The notes below the pieces were generated by a model. The model saw only the letters and a program-made list of their open reading frames with translations. It made no database searches and had not been told where the DNA came from. The translations under genes were made by a program, and so were the position numbers. Below, in pieces: positions 1-7,054 of a stretch of 10,407 bases of DNA. The DNA is taken from contig DXYS01000045.1 of NCBI GenBank assembly GCA_019415705.1, forward strand, positions 1 to 10,407, read 5' to 3'. Positions within the stretch are counted from its first letter, which is position 1. Each line of letters starts with the position of its first letter. The stretch is from Bacteroidales bacterium. Its GTDB lineage: Bacteria > Bacteroidota > Bacteroidia > Bacteroidales > Muribaculaceae.

Positions 1-77
1 GCGAGGATTTGGCTGATTAGTTCGACCGGGATGTGTGCTGTAATGGTTTTTTGAGATGATTTGCGTGTCTTTTTCAT
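1..77 (-). CDS. 5' end of an unidentified minus-strand gene (partial)
   Basis: On the minus strand an ATG at 77-75 opens a frame that stays open to the window edge, giving 25 full codons. The peptide begins MKKTRKSSQKTITAHIPVEL, is rich in Lys, Thr and Ser at its start and then becomes more hydrophobic. It is too short to assign to a family. Support for a real gene is indirect: the frame is open, a TAnnTTTG-type box lies about 30 bases upstream (106-113), and the gene is arranged divergently from the lipoprotein gene at 325. It could also be a chance open frame. Confidence 0.45.
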   Translation of the reverse strand, partial: MKKTRKSSQKTITAHIPVELISQIL

Positions 78-83
78 AATAAT

Positions 84-110
84 CTTTGTGCGTTAATTTT
101 TTGCACAAAG
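84..110. repeat. Perfect 8-bp inverted repeat in the leader of the left-edge gene
   Basis: CTTTGTGC (84-91) and GCACAAAG (103-110) are perfect reverse complements separated by an 11-base A/T-rich spacer. The right arm overlaps the candidate -7 box. The repeat could be an operator-like site, or could fold as a hairpin in the 5' leader of the minus-strand transcript. Role unknown. Confidence 0.4.
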
Positions 111-113
111 ATA
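106..113 (-). promoter_or_regulatory. Candidate -7 promoter box for the left-edge gene
   Basis: The minus strand reads TATCTTTG here, an exact match to the Bacteroidales -7 consensus TAnnTTTG, about 28 bases before the ATG at 77. I see no convincing TTTG box at the -33 position, so the promoter is only half supported. The box overlaps the right arm of the inverted repeat at 84-110. Confidence 0.35.
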
Positions 114-324
114 AGCAGGGATATATGCGCCGAGAATGATAAATGCGTCAGCCTGTCCTTTTAACACTTCAACCGTATGCGTGCAACACACGCTATCTCG
201 GATGTTTTTGCAAGAAATTTTAACTATTTATTAGCTGATTTTTCTAATTTTTTCACCAAATTTGCAAATTATAACGCAATTGCATTTTTTTAAACCCATT
301 ATTACATCTAATCAAATCCCATCA
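114..324. other. Divergent intergenic region with small palindromes
   Basis: This is A+T-rich DNA between two divergent genes and I see no gene in it. It contains a small hairpin (GCGTG 179-183 with CACGC 189-193), a wider pair CCGAGA (130-135) with TCTCGG (196-201), and a perfect 12-base palindrome AATTTGCAAATT at 259-270. A promoter for the lipoprotein gene is expected here. TTTG at 207-210 is a possible -33 box, but no full TAnnTTTG box lies at the right distance (TAATTTTT at 245-252 is the nearest), so I do not call one. Confidence 0.5.
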
Positions 325-2088
325 ATGAAGAAGCTATGCTTATGCCCGCCGGTAGTCGCTGCGACGATGGCGGCAGTCGCTCTTACGGGCTGTATCGATG
401 ACAAATATGATTTGTCAGATGTCGATACGACGGTCAGAGTGACGGTAGATGACCTGCAGGTGCCGGTCAGACTCGACGCCATCACGCTGTCAAGTATTTT
501 TGACATTAACGACGGCAGCGTCATCAAGGAAATCGATGACACTTATGCCGTGCTTGTCGACGGCAAATTCCACTCCGACGGCACGACCATCAACAAAGTG
601 CACTTCGGCATGCCCGAAATAGAGTCAATCGTTACCACTATTCCCTCGGGCGACATCAGCAACCTGCCTGCCGGCTTCAACGTAGCTTTCCCTATCAGCG
701 ATATTTCGACCAACTTCGAGTTCAACACCTCGTCGGTCGACAAGAGCATCAAGAGTCTGAGCAAAATAAGCACACAGTGGAACATACGTCTGACCCTGTC
801 ATTCTCAAACTATCAGGATGTTGTCTCAAACATGAAGGTACACGACCTCCGCATACAGATGCCTAACGGCCTTAATACGCCCGACTTCACATCTGACAAC
901 GGCGTCATCAATCTCGGCGACCGCGATTTGGTTGACGGCAAATTAGAGGTCGACGTGCTCGTCACAAGCATCAACTTTGCCGCGCTCGACCCTCAGGAGT
1001 TTTTGTTCACTCCCGACCCCGACGGTGAGAATCCAGGCACATTATTTTATAAAGGCTCCATCGGCATCAAGAGCGGCATAGTCACCGGCACAGTCGACGC
1101 CTGCTCGCAAGCACCCTCACACATCACGATGACTTTTGACCCGCGGCCGGGCGAAATCATCGTCGACAGCTACTCGGGCTCGATACAGTATGCCATAGGT
1201 CAGTTTGATGTGTCAAGCGTCGACCTCAACGACCTGCCCGACGTGCTCACACAGGAAGGCACCAATATCAAAATAGCTAACCCCCAGCTTTATCTCGCTA
1301 TCAACAACCCGTTGGCCAATTACGGCGTAAACGGCCACAGCGGCATGACGCTGACAGCCGTGCGCGGTGAAAACCGTACGCCCTACCCTCTGCCGGCCGG
1401 CTCTGAAATCACCATCGGCCATGACAAAGGCATCGTCGGCCCCTACAACATCTGTCTGTCGCCTACTCGGCCCGACACTTATTACACGGGCTTTGAGGGT
1501 GCATCGCATGTGTCCTATCCCGCCCTCTCAGACGTGCTATCGGGCGACGGTCTGCCGGCGTCGGTCGACGTCAACTTTGACAATGCCTGCATCGGTCCCG
1601 ACATCGTCGATGACTTCACTCTCGGTGTCACTCTCGCCGACGTCGACGGCAATTATACATTCTACGCACCTCTCGCTTTCAATGCCGGTTCAAAAGTCAT
1701 CTACAACGGCGACGAGACCGGATGGGGAGGCGACGACGACACATTTGACAAAATCTTTGTCGAAAAACTGACCGTCAATGCCCGGGTAGAGAACTCGCTG
1801 CCGTTTGACATCATCCTGACCGGCTATCCGCTCGACCGTCAAGGCAATCAATGCAAAGATCCGAAGACCGGCCGACCCGTATCGTTGGGCAGCATAGAGG
1901 TCAAAGCCGGGCATGCCGCCGAAATAAGCCTCGCAACCGACGGCACCGTCACCGGTCTCGACGGCATACACTACGAGGCCAAGGCAAGTGTGACAGACGC
2001 CACATCGTATGTGCTCCGTCCGTCCGCCACTATCGAGCTTACAAACATCCGCGCAAAAGTCAGCGGCTATTATGACGACGAACTTTAA
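325..2088 (+). CDS. Exported lipoprotein of unknown function, partner of the downstream barrel protein
   Basis: This encodes a 587-residue protein. The N-terminus is a type II signal peptide: MKK, a hydrophobic stretch (residues 8-20), then the lipobox ALTGC with the lipidated cysteine at residue 23. Directly after it come Asp-rich residues (CIDDKYDLSDVDTT), a pattern I associate with a Bacteroidales lipoprotein family found next to DUF5723-like genes. The rest is rich in Asp, Gly, Ser and Thr with alternating hydrophobic residues, consistent with beta-sandwich folds; no catalytic motif is visible. I chose the ATG at 325 because it places the signal peptide at the very N-terminus; an in-frame TTG at 262 would add 21 residues that fit no signal peptide. 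The next gene begins 21 bases after the stop, so the two are probably co-transcribed. Lipoprotein status is secure; function is unknown. Confidence 0.85.
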   Translation: MKKLCLCPPVVAATMAAVALTGCIDDKYDLSDVDTTVRVTVDDLQVPVRLDAITLSSIFDINDGSVIKEIDDTYAVLVDGKFHSDGTTINKVHFGMPEIESIVTTIPSGDISNLPAGFNVAFPISDISTNFEFNTSSVDKSIKSLSKISTQWNIRLTLSFSNYQDVVSNMKVHDLRIQMPNGLNTPDFTSDNGVINLGDRDLVDGKLEVDVLVTSINFAALDPQEFLFTPDPDGENPGTLFYKGSIGIKSGIVTGTVDACSQAPSHITMTFDPRPGEIIVDSYSGSIQYAIGQFDVSSVDLNDLPDVLTQEGTNIKIANPQLYLAINNPLANYGVNGHSGMTLTAVRGENRTPYPLPAGSEITIGHDKGIVGPYNICLSPTRPDTYYTGFEGASHVSYPALSDVLSGDGLPASVDVNFDNACIGPDIVDDFTLGVTLADVDGNYTFYAPLAFNAGSKVIYNGDETGWGGDDDTFDKIFVEKLTVNARVENSLPFDIILTGYPLDRQGNQCKDPKTGRPVSLGSIEVKAGHAAEISLATDGTVTGLDGIHYEAKASVTDATSYVLRPSATIELTNIRAKVSGYYDDEL

Positions 2089-2109
2089 CCCCCTAAAAAT
2101 ATCTGAAAT

Positions 2110-3474
2110 ATGAAAACATCTTGCAAAAGTTTTATCGGGGGTACGATGCTTGCGCTCGCCCTCGCCAGTGCCCCGGCTGCCGACGCCCAGAATCTGCAGA
2201 CCGGCTACTTTGACGACAACTACATGTATCGTTTCCAGTCAAACCCGGCTTTCGCCAACGAAAACGGATTTGTATCAATGCCCGGTCTGGGCAATCTCAA
2301 TGTCGGCGTCGACGGCACAATCGGTGTCAAACACATCTTATATAATATAAACGGCAAGACAACCACGCTGCTCAATCCCGGTGTGTCGGCGGCTGAGGTG
2401 CTCGACGGACTCAAAAACAAGAGCCGGCTCGGTGTGTCGCTGCGCGAGACAGTCATCGCTGTCGGATTCAAAGGCATCGGCGGCTACAACACAGTCTCTG
2501 TCGGCGCACGCGCCGACCTCAACATCGGATTGCCCAAAGACATCTTCCGCCTCGCCAAAGAGGGCGTGTCAAACTCTGTCTACGACCTGTCAGGTCTGTC
2601 GGCACGCGCCGCAGGCTGGGCTGAGGTAAGCCTCGGCCACTCACACGCCATCGGCAAGAAACTGCGCGTCGGCGCCAACTTCAAGGTGCTCGTCGGTGTC
2701 GGCAGCGCCGTCACCAAAATCGACCGCGCAGAGCTGCAGCTCCATGACAACGTCTGGAACGGCATAGTCGACGCCCGTCTCAATACCTCGGTAAAAGGTC
2801 TGACCTACAAGCAGGGCTATAATGACAAGACCGACCGCGATTATGTCAACGGCTTTGACTTCGACGACTTCTCGCCGGTCAACGGCTTCGGCGTGGCATT
2901 TGACCTCGGCGCCGTCTATGAACTCACCAAAGACTGGCAGCTGTCAGCATCGCTGCTTGACCTCGGCTTCATCTCGTGGGGTAACAACATGGAGGCCACG
3001 ACAGGCGGCGAGCAGCAGGTCTCGACCGACGAATTCACATTCAATGTCGACAACAACGACTCGTTTGACAAATTCAAAGACAATCTGTCGAAGCTCTATC
3101 AGCTCGAGGACAAAGGCGACCAAGGCAGCCGCATCAGCGGCATCGGCGCCACATTCAACATCGGCGCGCAGTACACACTGCCTGTCTATCGCCGTCTGAA
3201 ATTCGGCCTGCTCAACACCACACGCATCAACGGCAACTTCTCGTGGACCGACTTCCGTCTGTCGGCCAATGTCGAGCCCGTGCACTGGTTTTCGGCCACG
3301 GCAAGTTTCGGCATGGGCACATTCGGCCCGGCGTTGGGATGGATGGTCAATTTCAAAACCAAAGGCATCAACTTCTTTGTGGCCACCGACACCACGCCTT
3401 TCAAACTCGCCAAGCAGGGCGTGCCACTCAACTCCAACGCAAACGTCAACCTCGGCCTGAACTTCCCGTTCTGA
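2110..3474 (+). CDS. DUF5723-like predicted outer-membrane beta-barrel protein
   Basis: This encodes a 454-residue exported protein. A Sec signal peptide covers residues 1-26 (MKTSCKS, hydrophobic core around 9-21, cleavage site ADA before Gln27). The mature start, QTGYFDDNYMYRFQSNPAFA, matches the conserved opening I know from DUF5723 proteins of Bacteroidales. Many alternating-hydrophobicity stretches follow, with Gly and aromatic residues, and the protein ends in NLGLNFPF; a C-terminal Phe is typical of proteins inserted by the BAM complex. I therefore infer a beta-barrel in the outer membrane, distantly like PorP/SprF or FadL barrels, but no ligand can be named. It lies 21 bases after the lipoprotein gene, and a strong hairpin follows 29 bases after its stop, so the pair forms one transcription unit. 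Confidence 0.8.
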   Translation: MKTSCKSFIGGTMLALALASAPAADAQNLQTGYFDDNYMYRFQSNPAFANENGFVSMPGLGNLNVGVDGTIGVKHILYNINGKTTTLLNPGVSAAEVLDGLKNKSRLGVSLRETVIAVGFKGIGGYNTVSVGARADLNIGLPKDIFRLAKEGVSNSVYDLSGLSARAAGWAEVSLGHSHAIGKKLRVGANFKVLVGVGSAVTKIDRAELQLHDNVWNGIVDARLNTSVKGLTYKQGYNDKTDRDYVNGFDFDDFSPVNGFGVAFDLGAVYELTKDWQLSASLLDLGFISWGNNMEATTGGEQQVSTDEFTFNVDNNDSFDKFKDNLSKLYQLEDKGDQGSRISGIGATFNIGAQYTLPVYRRLKFGLLNTTRINGNFSWTDFRLSANVEPVHWFSATASFGMGTFGPALGWMVNFKTKGINFFVATDTTPFKLAKQGVPLNSNANVNLGLNFPF

Positions 3475-3502
3475 CATCAGCCGGCGCTTAAGACTGCATT
3501 AC

Positions 3503-3538
3503 AGCCGCGATTACACCGTCACGTGTGTAATCGCGGCT
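3503..3538 (+). terminator. Strong hairpin terminator after the envelope gene pair
   Basis: A perfect 14-bp stem (3503-3516 with 3525-3538) closes an 8-base loop. It begins 29 bases after the stop codon at 3474. The sequence after it (AAACTTTATTT) is only moderately T-rich, so termination may be imperfect, but the length of the stem and its position between two transcription units make a terminator the best reading. Confidence 0.75.
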
Positions 3539-3546
3539 AAACTTTA

Positions 3547-3578
3547 TTTGTCAGTTAACGGTTAAATGTTTAATTTTG
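3547..3578 (+). promoter_or_regulatory. Bacteroidales-type promoter of the nusB operon
   Basis: TTTG at 3547-3550 and TAATTTTG at 3571-3578 are exact matches to the -33 (TTTG) and -7 (TAnnTTTG) consensus of the Bacteroides primary sigma factor, with 20 bases between them. Transcription would start shortly after 3580, leaving a leader of roughly 30 bases before the nusB ATG at 3614. The box begins just after the terminator stem, so one unit ends and the next begins within 40 bases. Confidence 0.7.
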
Positions 3579-3613
3579 CATCGTAAAACTGTATTCGAAC
3601 ATTAAAAAGCGTC

Positions 3614-5044
3614 ATGGTAAATCGCATACTTATCCGAATCAAAGTAGTGCAGATGCTCTACTCATATCTGCTCACACGCGGCGAGTTTAAAATCGACACG
3701 CCCGAAGATACAGACTCCAAAGAAAAAAAATTTGCCTATGCGGTTTATTGCGACCTGCTGAATCTCATCACCGAGCTGTCGGGCTACACGGTCAGACGCT
3801 CTGACGGCACTTGTAATCCGCGCATGCAGGGTGCAGACCGGTTTCAGAAAAACAAAGTCGGCAACATGCTGCGTGACAACGGCGACCTGCAGGAGCTGAC
3901 CGTCAAAGGCTACGGAAACCTCAGCGTCTATGACAATCTCCTGCAACAGCTTGCTGACAAAATCGACACGTCGGCCGCATGGCGTGATTTCAAGAAGTTA
4001 AAAGCAAACGACATTGACGCCGACGTAAGATTCTGGCAGACTGTCCTGCGCACGGTCATCGTCAAAGACCCTGATTTTATAGAGACACTGCGCGGTGTGG
4101 CGGGATTCTCGCTCACGGCGCTTAACGCCGGTCTCGAACACGCCTGCCGCACACTTGCATCATACGAAGATTCGCGCCTCGGCTATAAACGCGCATTAGA
4201 CGAGCTCAACCGTTCGCTCGATCAGGCCTATGAGCTGTATCACAGCATGTTTGCTCTCATCATTGAGCTGACGCGCCAGCAGGCCGAACGCATCGAAGCC
4301 GCCAAAACCAAATTTCTCGCCACACCCGAGGAGCTCAATCCCAACATGCGTTTTGTCGAAAACGCCCTTGCGCGCCGTCTCGCCGAGAACGCATCGCTGC
4401 AGGCTTTCCTCGCCGACCATCCGGTCAACTGGGCCGAGGACCCCGTGCTTATAAAATCACTGCTCGACGCCGTGACATCCTCTGAGATTTATGAGAATTA
4501 CATGTCGGCCCCCTCGACCGACTATGCGGCCGACTGCGAGTTCTGGCGCTCCGTCATGCGTTCGGTCATACTGCCCGGCGACGACCTTGCCGAAGCGCTT
4601 GAGGCAAAATCGGTATACTGGAACGACGACCTGCCCATCATGGGCACATTCGTGCTCAAGACAATCCGTCATTTTGCCGCGTCGCCCGAGGCCGAAGTCG
4701 ACATGCTGCCGCAATATAAAGACGACGAGGACGCCGCTTTCGGGTCGACCCTCTTCCGTCTCGCAGTCGAAAACCGCGAGACATACCGCTCATACATCGA
4801 CCGGTTTATAAACTCGTCGCAGTGGGATCCCGAGCGCCTCGCCTTTATGGACATAGTCATCATGATTACGGCCATCGCCGAGCTCATCAACTATCCGGCA
4901 ATCCCTGTTCCGGTCACCATGAACGAATATATCGAGATAGCAAACTGCTACAGCACCTCGCGCAGCGGACAGTTTATCAACGGCATACTCTTCTCCGTGG
5001 TCAAATATCTCTCTGACCAAGGCATAATCAATAAAGACCATTAA
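3614..5044 (+). CDS. nusB: Transcription antitermination factor NusB, long form with internal duplication
   Basis: NusB binds boxA RNA with NusE (ribosomal protein S10) and supports antitermination of rRNA operons. The start MVNRILIRIKVVQMLYSYL and the C-terminal segment (residues about 405-463, including FMDIVIMITAIAELINYPAI and the following NEYIEIA and SGQFINGIL motifs) are clear NusB signatures. At 476 residues it is far longer than the classical form (about 140) and than the roughly 300-residue form I know from other Bacteroidales. The extra length looks like a duplicated middle unit: AYAVYCDLLNLITEL (41-55) resembles AYELYHSMFALIIEL (205-219), and ADVRFWQTVLRTVIV (136-150) resembles ADCEFWRSVMRSVIL (306-320). 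No Shine-Dalgarno sequence precedes the ATG, as is usual in this phylum. It heads an operon with yajC 24 bases downstream. Confidence 0.9.
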   Translation: MVNRILIRIKVVQMLYSYLLTRGEFKIDTPEDTDSKEKKFAYAVYCDLLNLITELSGYTVRRSDGTCNPRMQGADRFQKNKVGNMLRDNGDLQELTVKGYGNLSVYDNLLQQLADKIDTSAAWRDFKKLKANDIDADVRFWQTVLRTVIVKDPDFIETLRGVAGFSLTALNAGLEHACRTLASYEDSRLGYKRALDELNRSLDQAYELYHSMFALIIELTRQQAERIEAAKTKFLATPEELNPNMRFVENALARRLAENASLQAFLADHPVNWAEDPVLIKSLLDAVTSSEIYENYMSAPSTDYAADCEFWRSVMRSVILPGDDLAEALEAKSVYWNDDLPIMGTFVLKTIRHFAASPEAEVDMLPQYKDDEDAAFGSTLFRLAVENRETYRSYIDRFINSSQWDPERLAFMDIVIMITAIAELINYPAIPVPVTMNEYIEIANCYSTSRSGQFINGILFSVVKYLSDQGIINKDH

Positions 5045-5068
5045 CCCTTTAATCCCCCATTCCAACCC

Positions 5069-5410
5069 ATGCAACTCAACACAATTCTCCTCCAAGACGC
5101 AGCCGCACAGGGCGGCGGCATGTCAGGCATCATCATGATTGTGGCTCTTATCGCCATCTTCTATTTCTTCATGATTCGCCCGCAGCAGAAACGTCAGAAA
5201 GAAATCAAGAAATTCCGCGAAGGCCTCAGCAAAGGCGACAACGTGGTCACAGCCGGCGGCATCTACGGCAAAATCAAAGACGTCGCCGAGACATATTTCA
5301 TCATCGAGGTGTCAAACGGTGTCAGCATCCGTGTCGACAAAGGCTCTGTGTATCCCTCGGCCGTTGACGCAAATCAGGCTCAGGCCAATCAGGAAAACAA
5401 CAACAAGTAA
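5069..5410 (+). CDS. yajC: Sec translocon accessory subunit YajC
   Basis: This is a 113-residue inner-membrane protein of the YajC family, which associates with SecDF and the SecYEG channel. A short Gly-rich N-terminus leads into one transmembrane helix (about residues 19-36, GIIMIVALIAIFYFFMI). It is followed by the hallmark RPQQKRQKE (37-45), then a small soluble domain with GDNVVTAGGIYGKI (56-69) and ISIRVDKG-like residues near 85-92, and a polar Gln/Asn-rich tail. Length and motif order fit the family. It lies 24 bases after nusB and 42 bases before ybbR on the same strand, so it is very probably in the same operon. The short gap to ybbR holds a small GC-rich hairpin (CCGGC / GCCGG) of unknown significance. 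Confidence 0.95.
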   Translation: MQLNTILLQDAAAQGGGMSGIIMIVALIAIFYFFMIRPQQKRQKEIKKFREGLSKGDNVVTAGGIYGKIKDVAETYFIIEVSNGVSIRVDKGSVYPSAVDANQAQANQENNNK

Positions 5411-5452
5411 TCTGCCCCGGCCCGGTGCCGGACACAATTCATACCCGACCCC

Positions 5453-6415
5453 ATGCAAAAAGGGGAGCTGCTAAAACGTATCAAGGATGTTATTCGCTCG
5501 CAACGCGGGCGTAACATCCTTGTTTTCGGTATATTCCTTGTCATATCGGCAATACTGTGGTCTGTGCTGACTCTCAACGAGGAGGAACAGTATGACCTGC
5601 GCATGCCGGTAGTGCTCACCAATGTGCCCGACACAGTCACCGTCATCGGCACTCCGCCCGAATATGTCAGCGTCAGTCTGCGCACAAAAGGCACGACCAT
5701 CGTCAAGCAGACACTCGGACGTGTCCCGGAGCTGAAAATTGACTTCCGCGTCTACCGTTCACGCAAAGGCATCATCCTCGGCGACGCCGACCTCAAGGCT
5801 CTCGCCCGCTCACCCTTCGGCGGAGCCAACATCCTTGTGGTCTCGCCCGACTCGATAAATCTGCCCTACACCACCCGTCCGGGCCAACCTTACCCTGTCG
5901 TTGTCGACTATAAAGCCACGGCCGGTCCGCGCACAGTGCTGACGGGGCGCCCGAAAGTATCGGTCGACAGCGTCAAGGTGTTCAGCAACCGCCGCCTGCC
6001 CGACAATCTGACAGCCATAGCCACCGAGCCGATACGCCTCACCGGGCTCGAGCACACGACCACGACACGCGTGCGCCTCGTCGCTCCGCGCAACTCGCGT
6101 GTCATCCCCGACAGCGTCGACGTGACCATAGATGTCGAGCCGCTTATTGCGAAGACACGCAGCGTGCCGATAGAGACGGTCAACGTGCCTAAGGATGTTA
6201 GAGTCATCACATTCCCGCATGAGATCGAGGTCAACTACATGGTGCCGATGAGCATCTACAATAACACACACCCCGATTTCCGTGTGCTCGCCGACTATAA
6301 CTCCATATCGCGCACAAGCCATAAAATCAGGCTCCGCCTGCGTGACGTACCCGACAATCTGACCAATGTGCGGCTGTCATTGGACAGCGTCGAATATATC
6401 ATCGAGCGCCTATGA
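5453..6415 (+). CDS. YbbR-like domain protein (CdaR-like), membrane anchored
   Basis: This encodes a 320-residue protein with a basic N-terminus (residues 1-20), one transmembrane helix (about 21-40, NILVFGIFLVISAILWSVLT) and a long non-cytoplasmic part built of beta-rich units that fit YbbR repeats (for example around residues 48-110, 127-210 and 215-300). In Firmicutes, YbbR proteins (CdaR) control the diadenylate cyclase CdaA. In Bacteroidota the equivalent gene commonly sits next to coaE rather than cdaA, and its role there is not established. Only the family assignment is firm. The stop codon overlaps the coaE start as ATGA (6412-6415), which suggests translational coupling. Confidence 0.85.
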   Translation: MQKGELLKRIKDVIRSQRGRNILVFGIFLVISAILWSVLTLNEEEQYDLRMPVVLTNVPDTVTVIGTPPEYVSVSLRTKGTTIVKQTLGRVPELKIDFRVYRSRKGIILGDADLKALARSPFGGANILVVSPDSINLPYTTRPGQPYPVVVDYKATAGPRTVLTGRPKVSVDSVKVFSNRRLPDNLTAIATEPIRLTGLEHTTTTRVRLVAPRNSRVIPDSVDVTIDVEPLIAKTRSVPIETVNVPKDVRVITFPHEIEVNYMVPMSIYNNTHPDFRVLADYNSISRTSHKIRLRLRDVPDNLTNVRLSLDSVEYIIERL

Positions 6416-7023
6416 GCCGATTATCGACTGACAGCAACGCTCCGTCGCTTACGGCGGTCTGTGGGGGCATCGGCGCCGGCAAATCTGTCGTCAGCCGCGT
6501 GCTGCGTGCCATGTCTTACGAAGTCTTTGACTGCGACTCCGAGGCCAAAGCGCTGATGGATAATGACACACATATCAAACAGCGCCTCACCAATGAAATA
6601 ACCCCCGACGCCGTACGCCCCGACGGCACGATAAACCGACAGGCCGTCTCGGCCACAGTCTTTGCCGACGCTGACAAACTATGTCGTCTCAACGAGATAG
6701 TACACACGGCCGTCAAGCAACGCCTTGCAGACTGGTATCGCCGGCGCGCAATTAAGGGACGCCGCCTCTTCGTCGAGACGGCCCTGCTCTATCAGAGCGG
6801 ACTCGACCGTGTGGCCGACGAGGTGTGGGAAGTCATCGCGCCCGATGAGTTGCGCGTCGAGCGCGTAATACGCCGCAACGGTCTAAGCGCCGACGAGGTC
6901 CGCGCACGCATTGACTCTCAGGCCTTCACTCCCGAGTCTGCTCACCCTAATGTCAGTTTTATAGTAAACGACAACCGGATACCTGTTATTCCTCAGATTC
7001 TCAAGTTGATCGGCGAAAAGTAA
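6412..7023 (+). CDS. coaE: Dephospho-CoA kinase
   Basis: CoaE phosphorylates the 3'-hydroxyl of dephospho-CoA with ATP, the last step of coenzyme A synthesis, in the cytoplasm. The 203-residue length is normal. A P-loop, GGIGAGKS, lies at residues 18-25; most relatives have Ser where this one has Ala at residue 22. The segment EVFDCDSEAKAL keeps the acidic residues of the substrate-binding region, ETALLYQSGLD matches the family's ESxLLFExGL-type motif, and a lid-like region with several Arg residues (RVERVIRRNGLS, then RIDSQ) follows. The C-terminus FIVNDN fits the family's 'NDG/NDN' ending. It is the last gene of the operon and overlaps ybbR by four bases. It faces the DUF1846 gene tail to tail with only 31 bases between stops and no clear terminator hairpin. 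Confidence 0.95.
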   Translation: MSRLSTDSNAPSLTAVCGGIGAGKSVVSRVLRAMSYEVFDCDSEAKALMDNDTHIKQRLTNEITPDAVRPDGTINRQAVSATVFADADKLCRLNEIVHTAVKQRLADWYRRRAIKGRRLFVETALLYQSGLDRVADEVWEVIAPDELRVERVIRRNGLSADEVRARIDSQAFTPESAHPNVSFIVNDNRIPVIPQILKLIGEK

Positions 7024-7054
7024 AACGACTTTAAAGCAACTGCCGCAAAATGTA

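Noticed and set aside
262..324. Longer lipoprotein start at an in-frame TTG (262)
   Set aside because: It would put 21 unrelated residues before a clear lipoprotein signal peptide that starts at the ATG at 325.
2944..3477. Long open frame (177 codons) antisense to the barrel gene
   Set aside because: It fully overlaps a well-supported gene and has no recognisable domain; GC-rich wobble positions readily create such shadows.
3614..5044. NusB length explained by fusion to a different domain
   Set aside because: The extra residues resemble the protein's own middle region in the same order, so an internal duplication is the simpler reading.
5810..6322. Open frame of 170 codons antisense to ybbR
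   Set aside because: It is a shadow of ybbR codon bias, with no start context and no family resemblance.
7024..7054. Bidirectional terminator between coaE and the DUF1846 gene
   Set aside because: Only the short palindrome CTTTAAAG is present; no stem with a T-run is visible on either strand.
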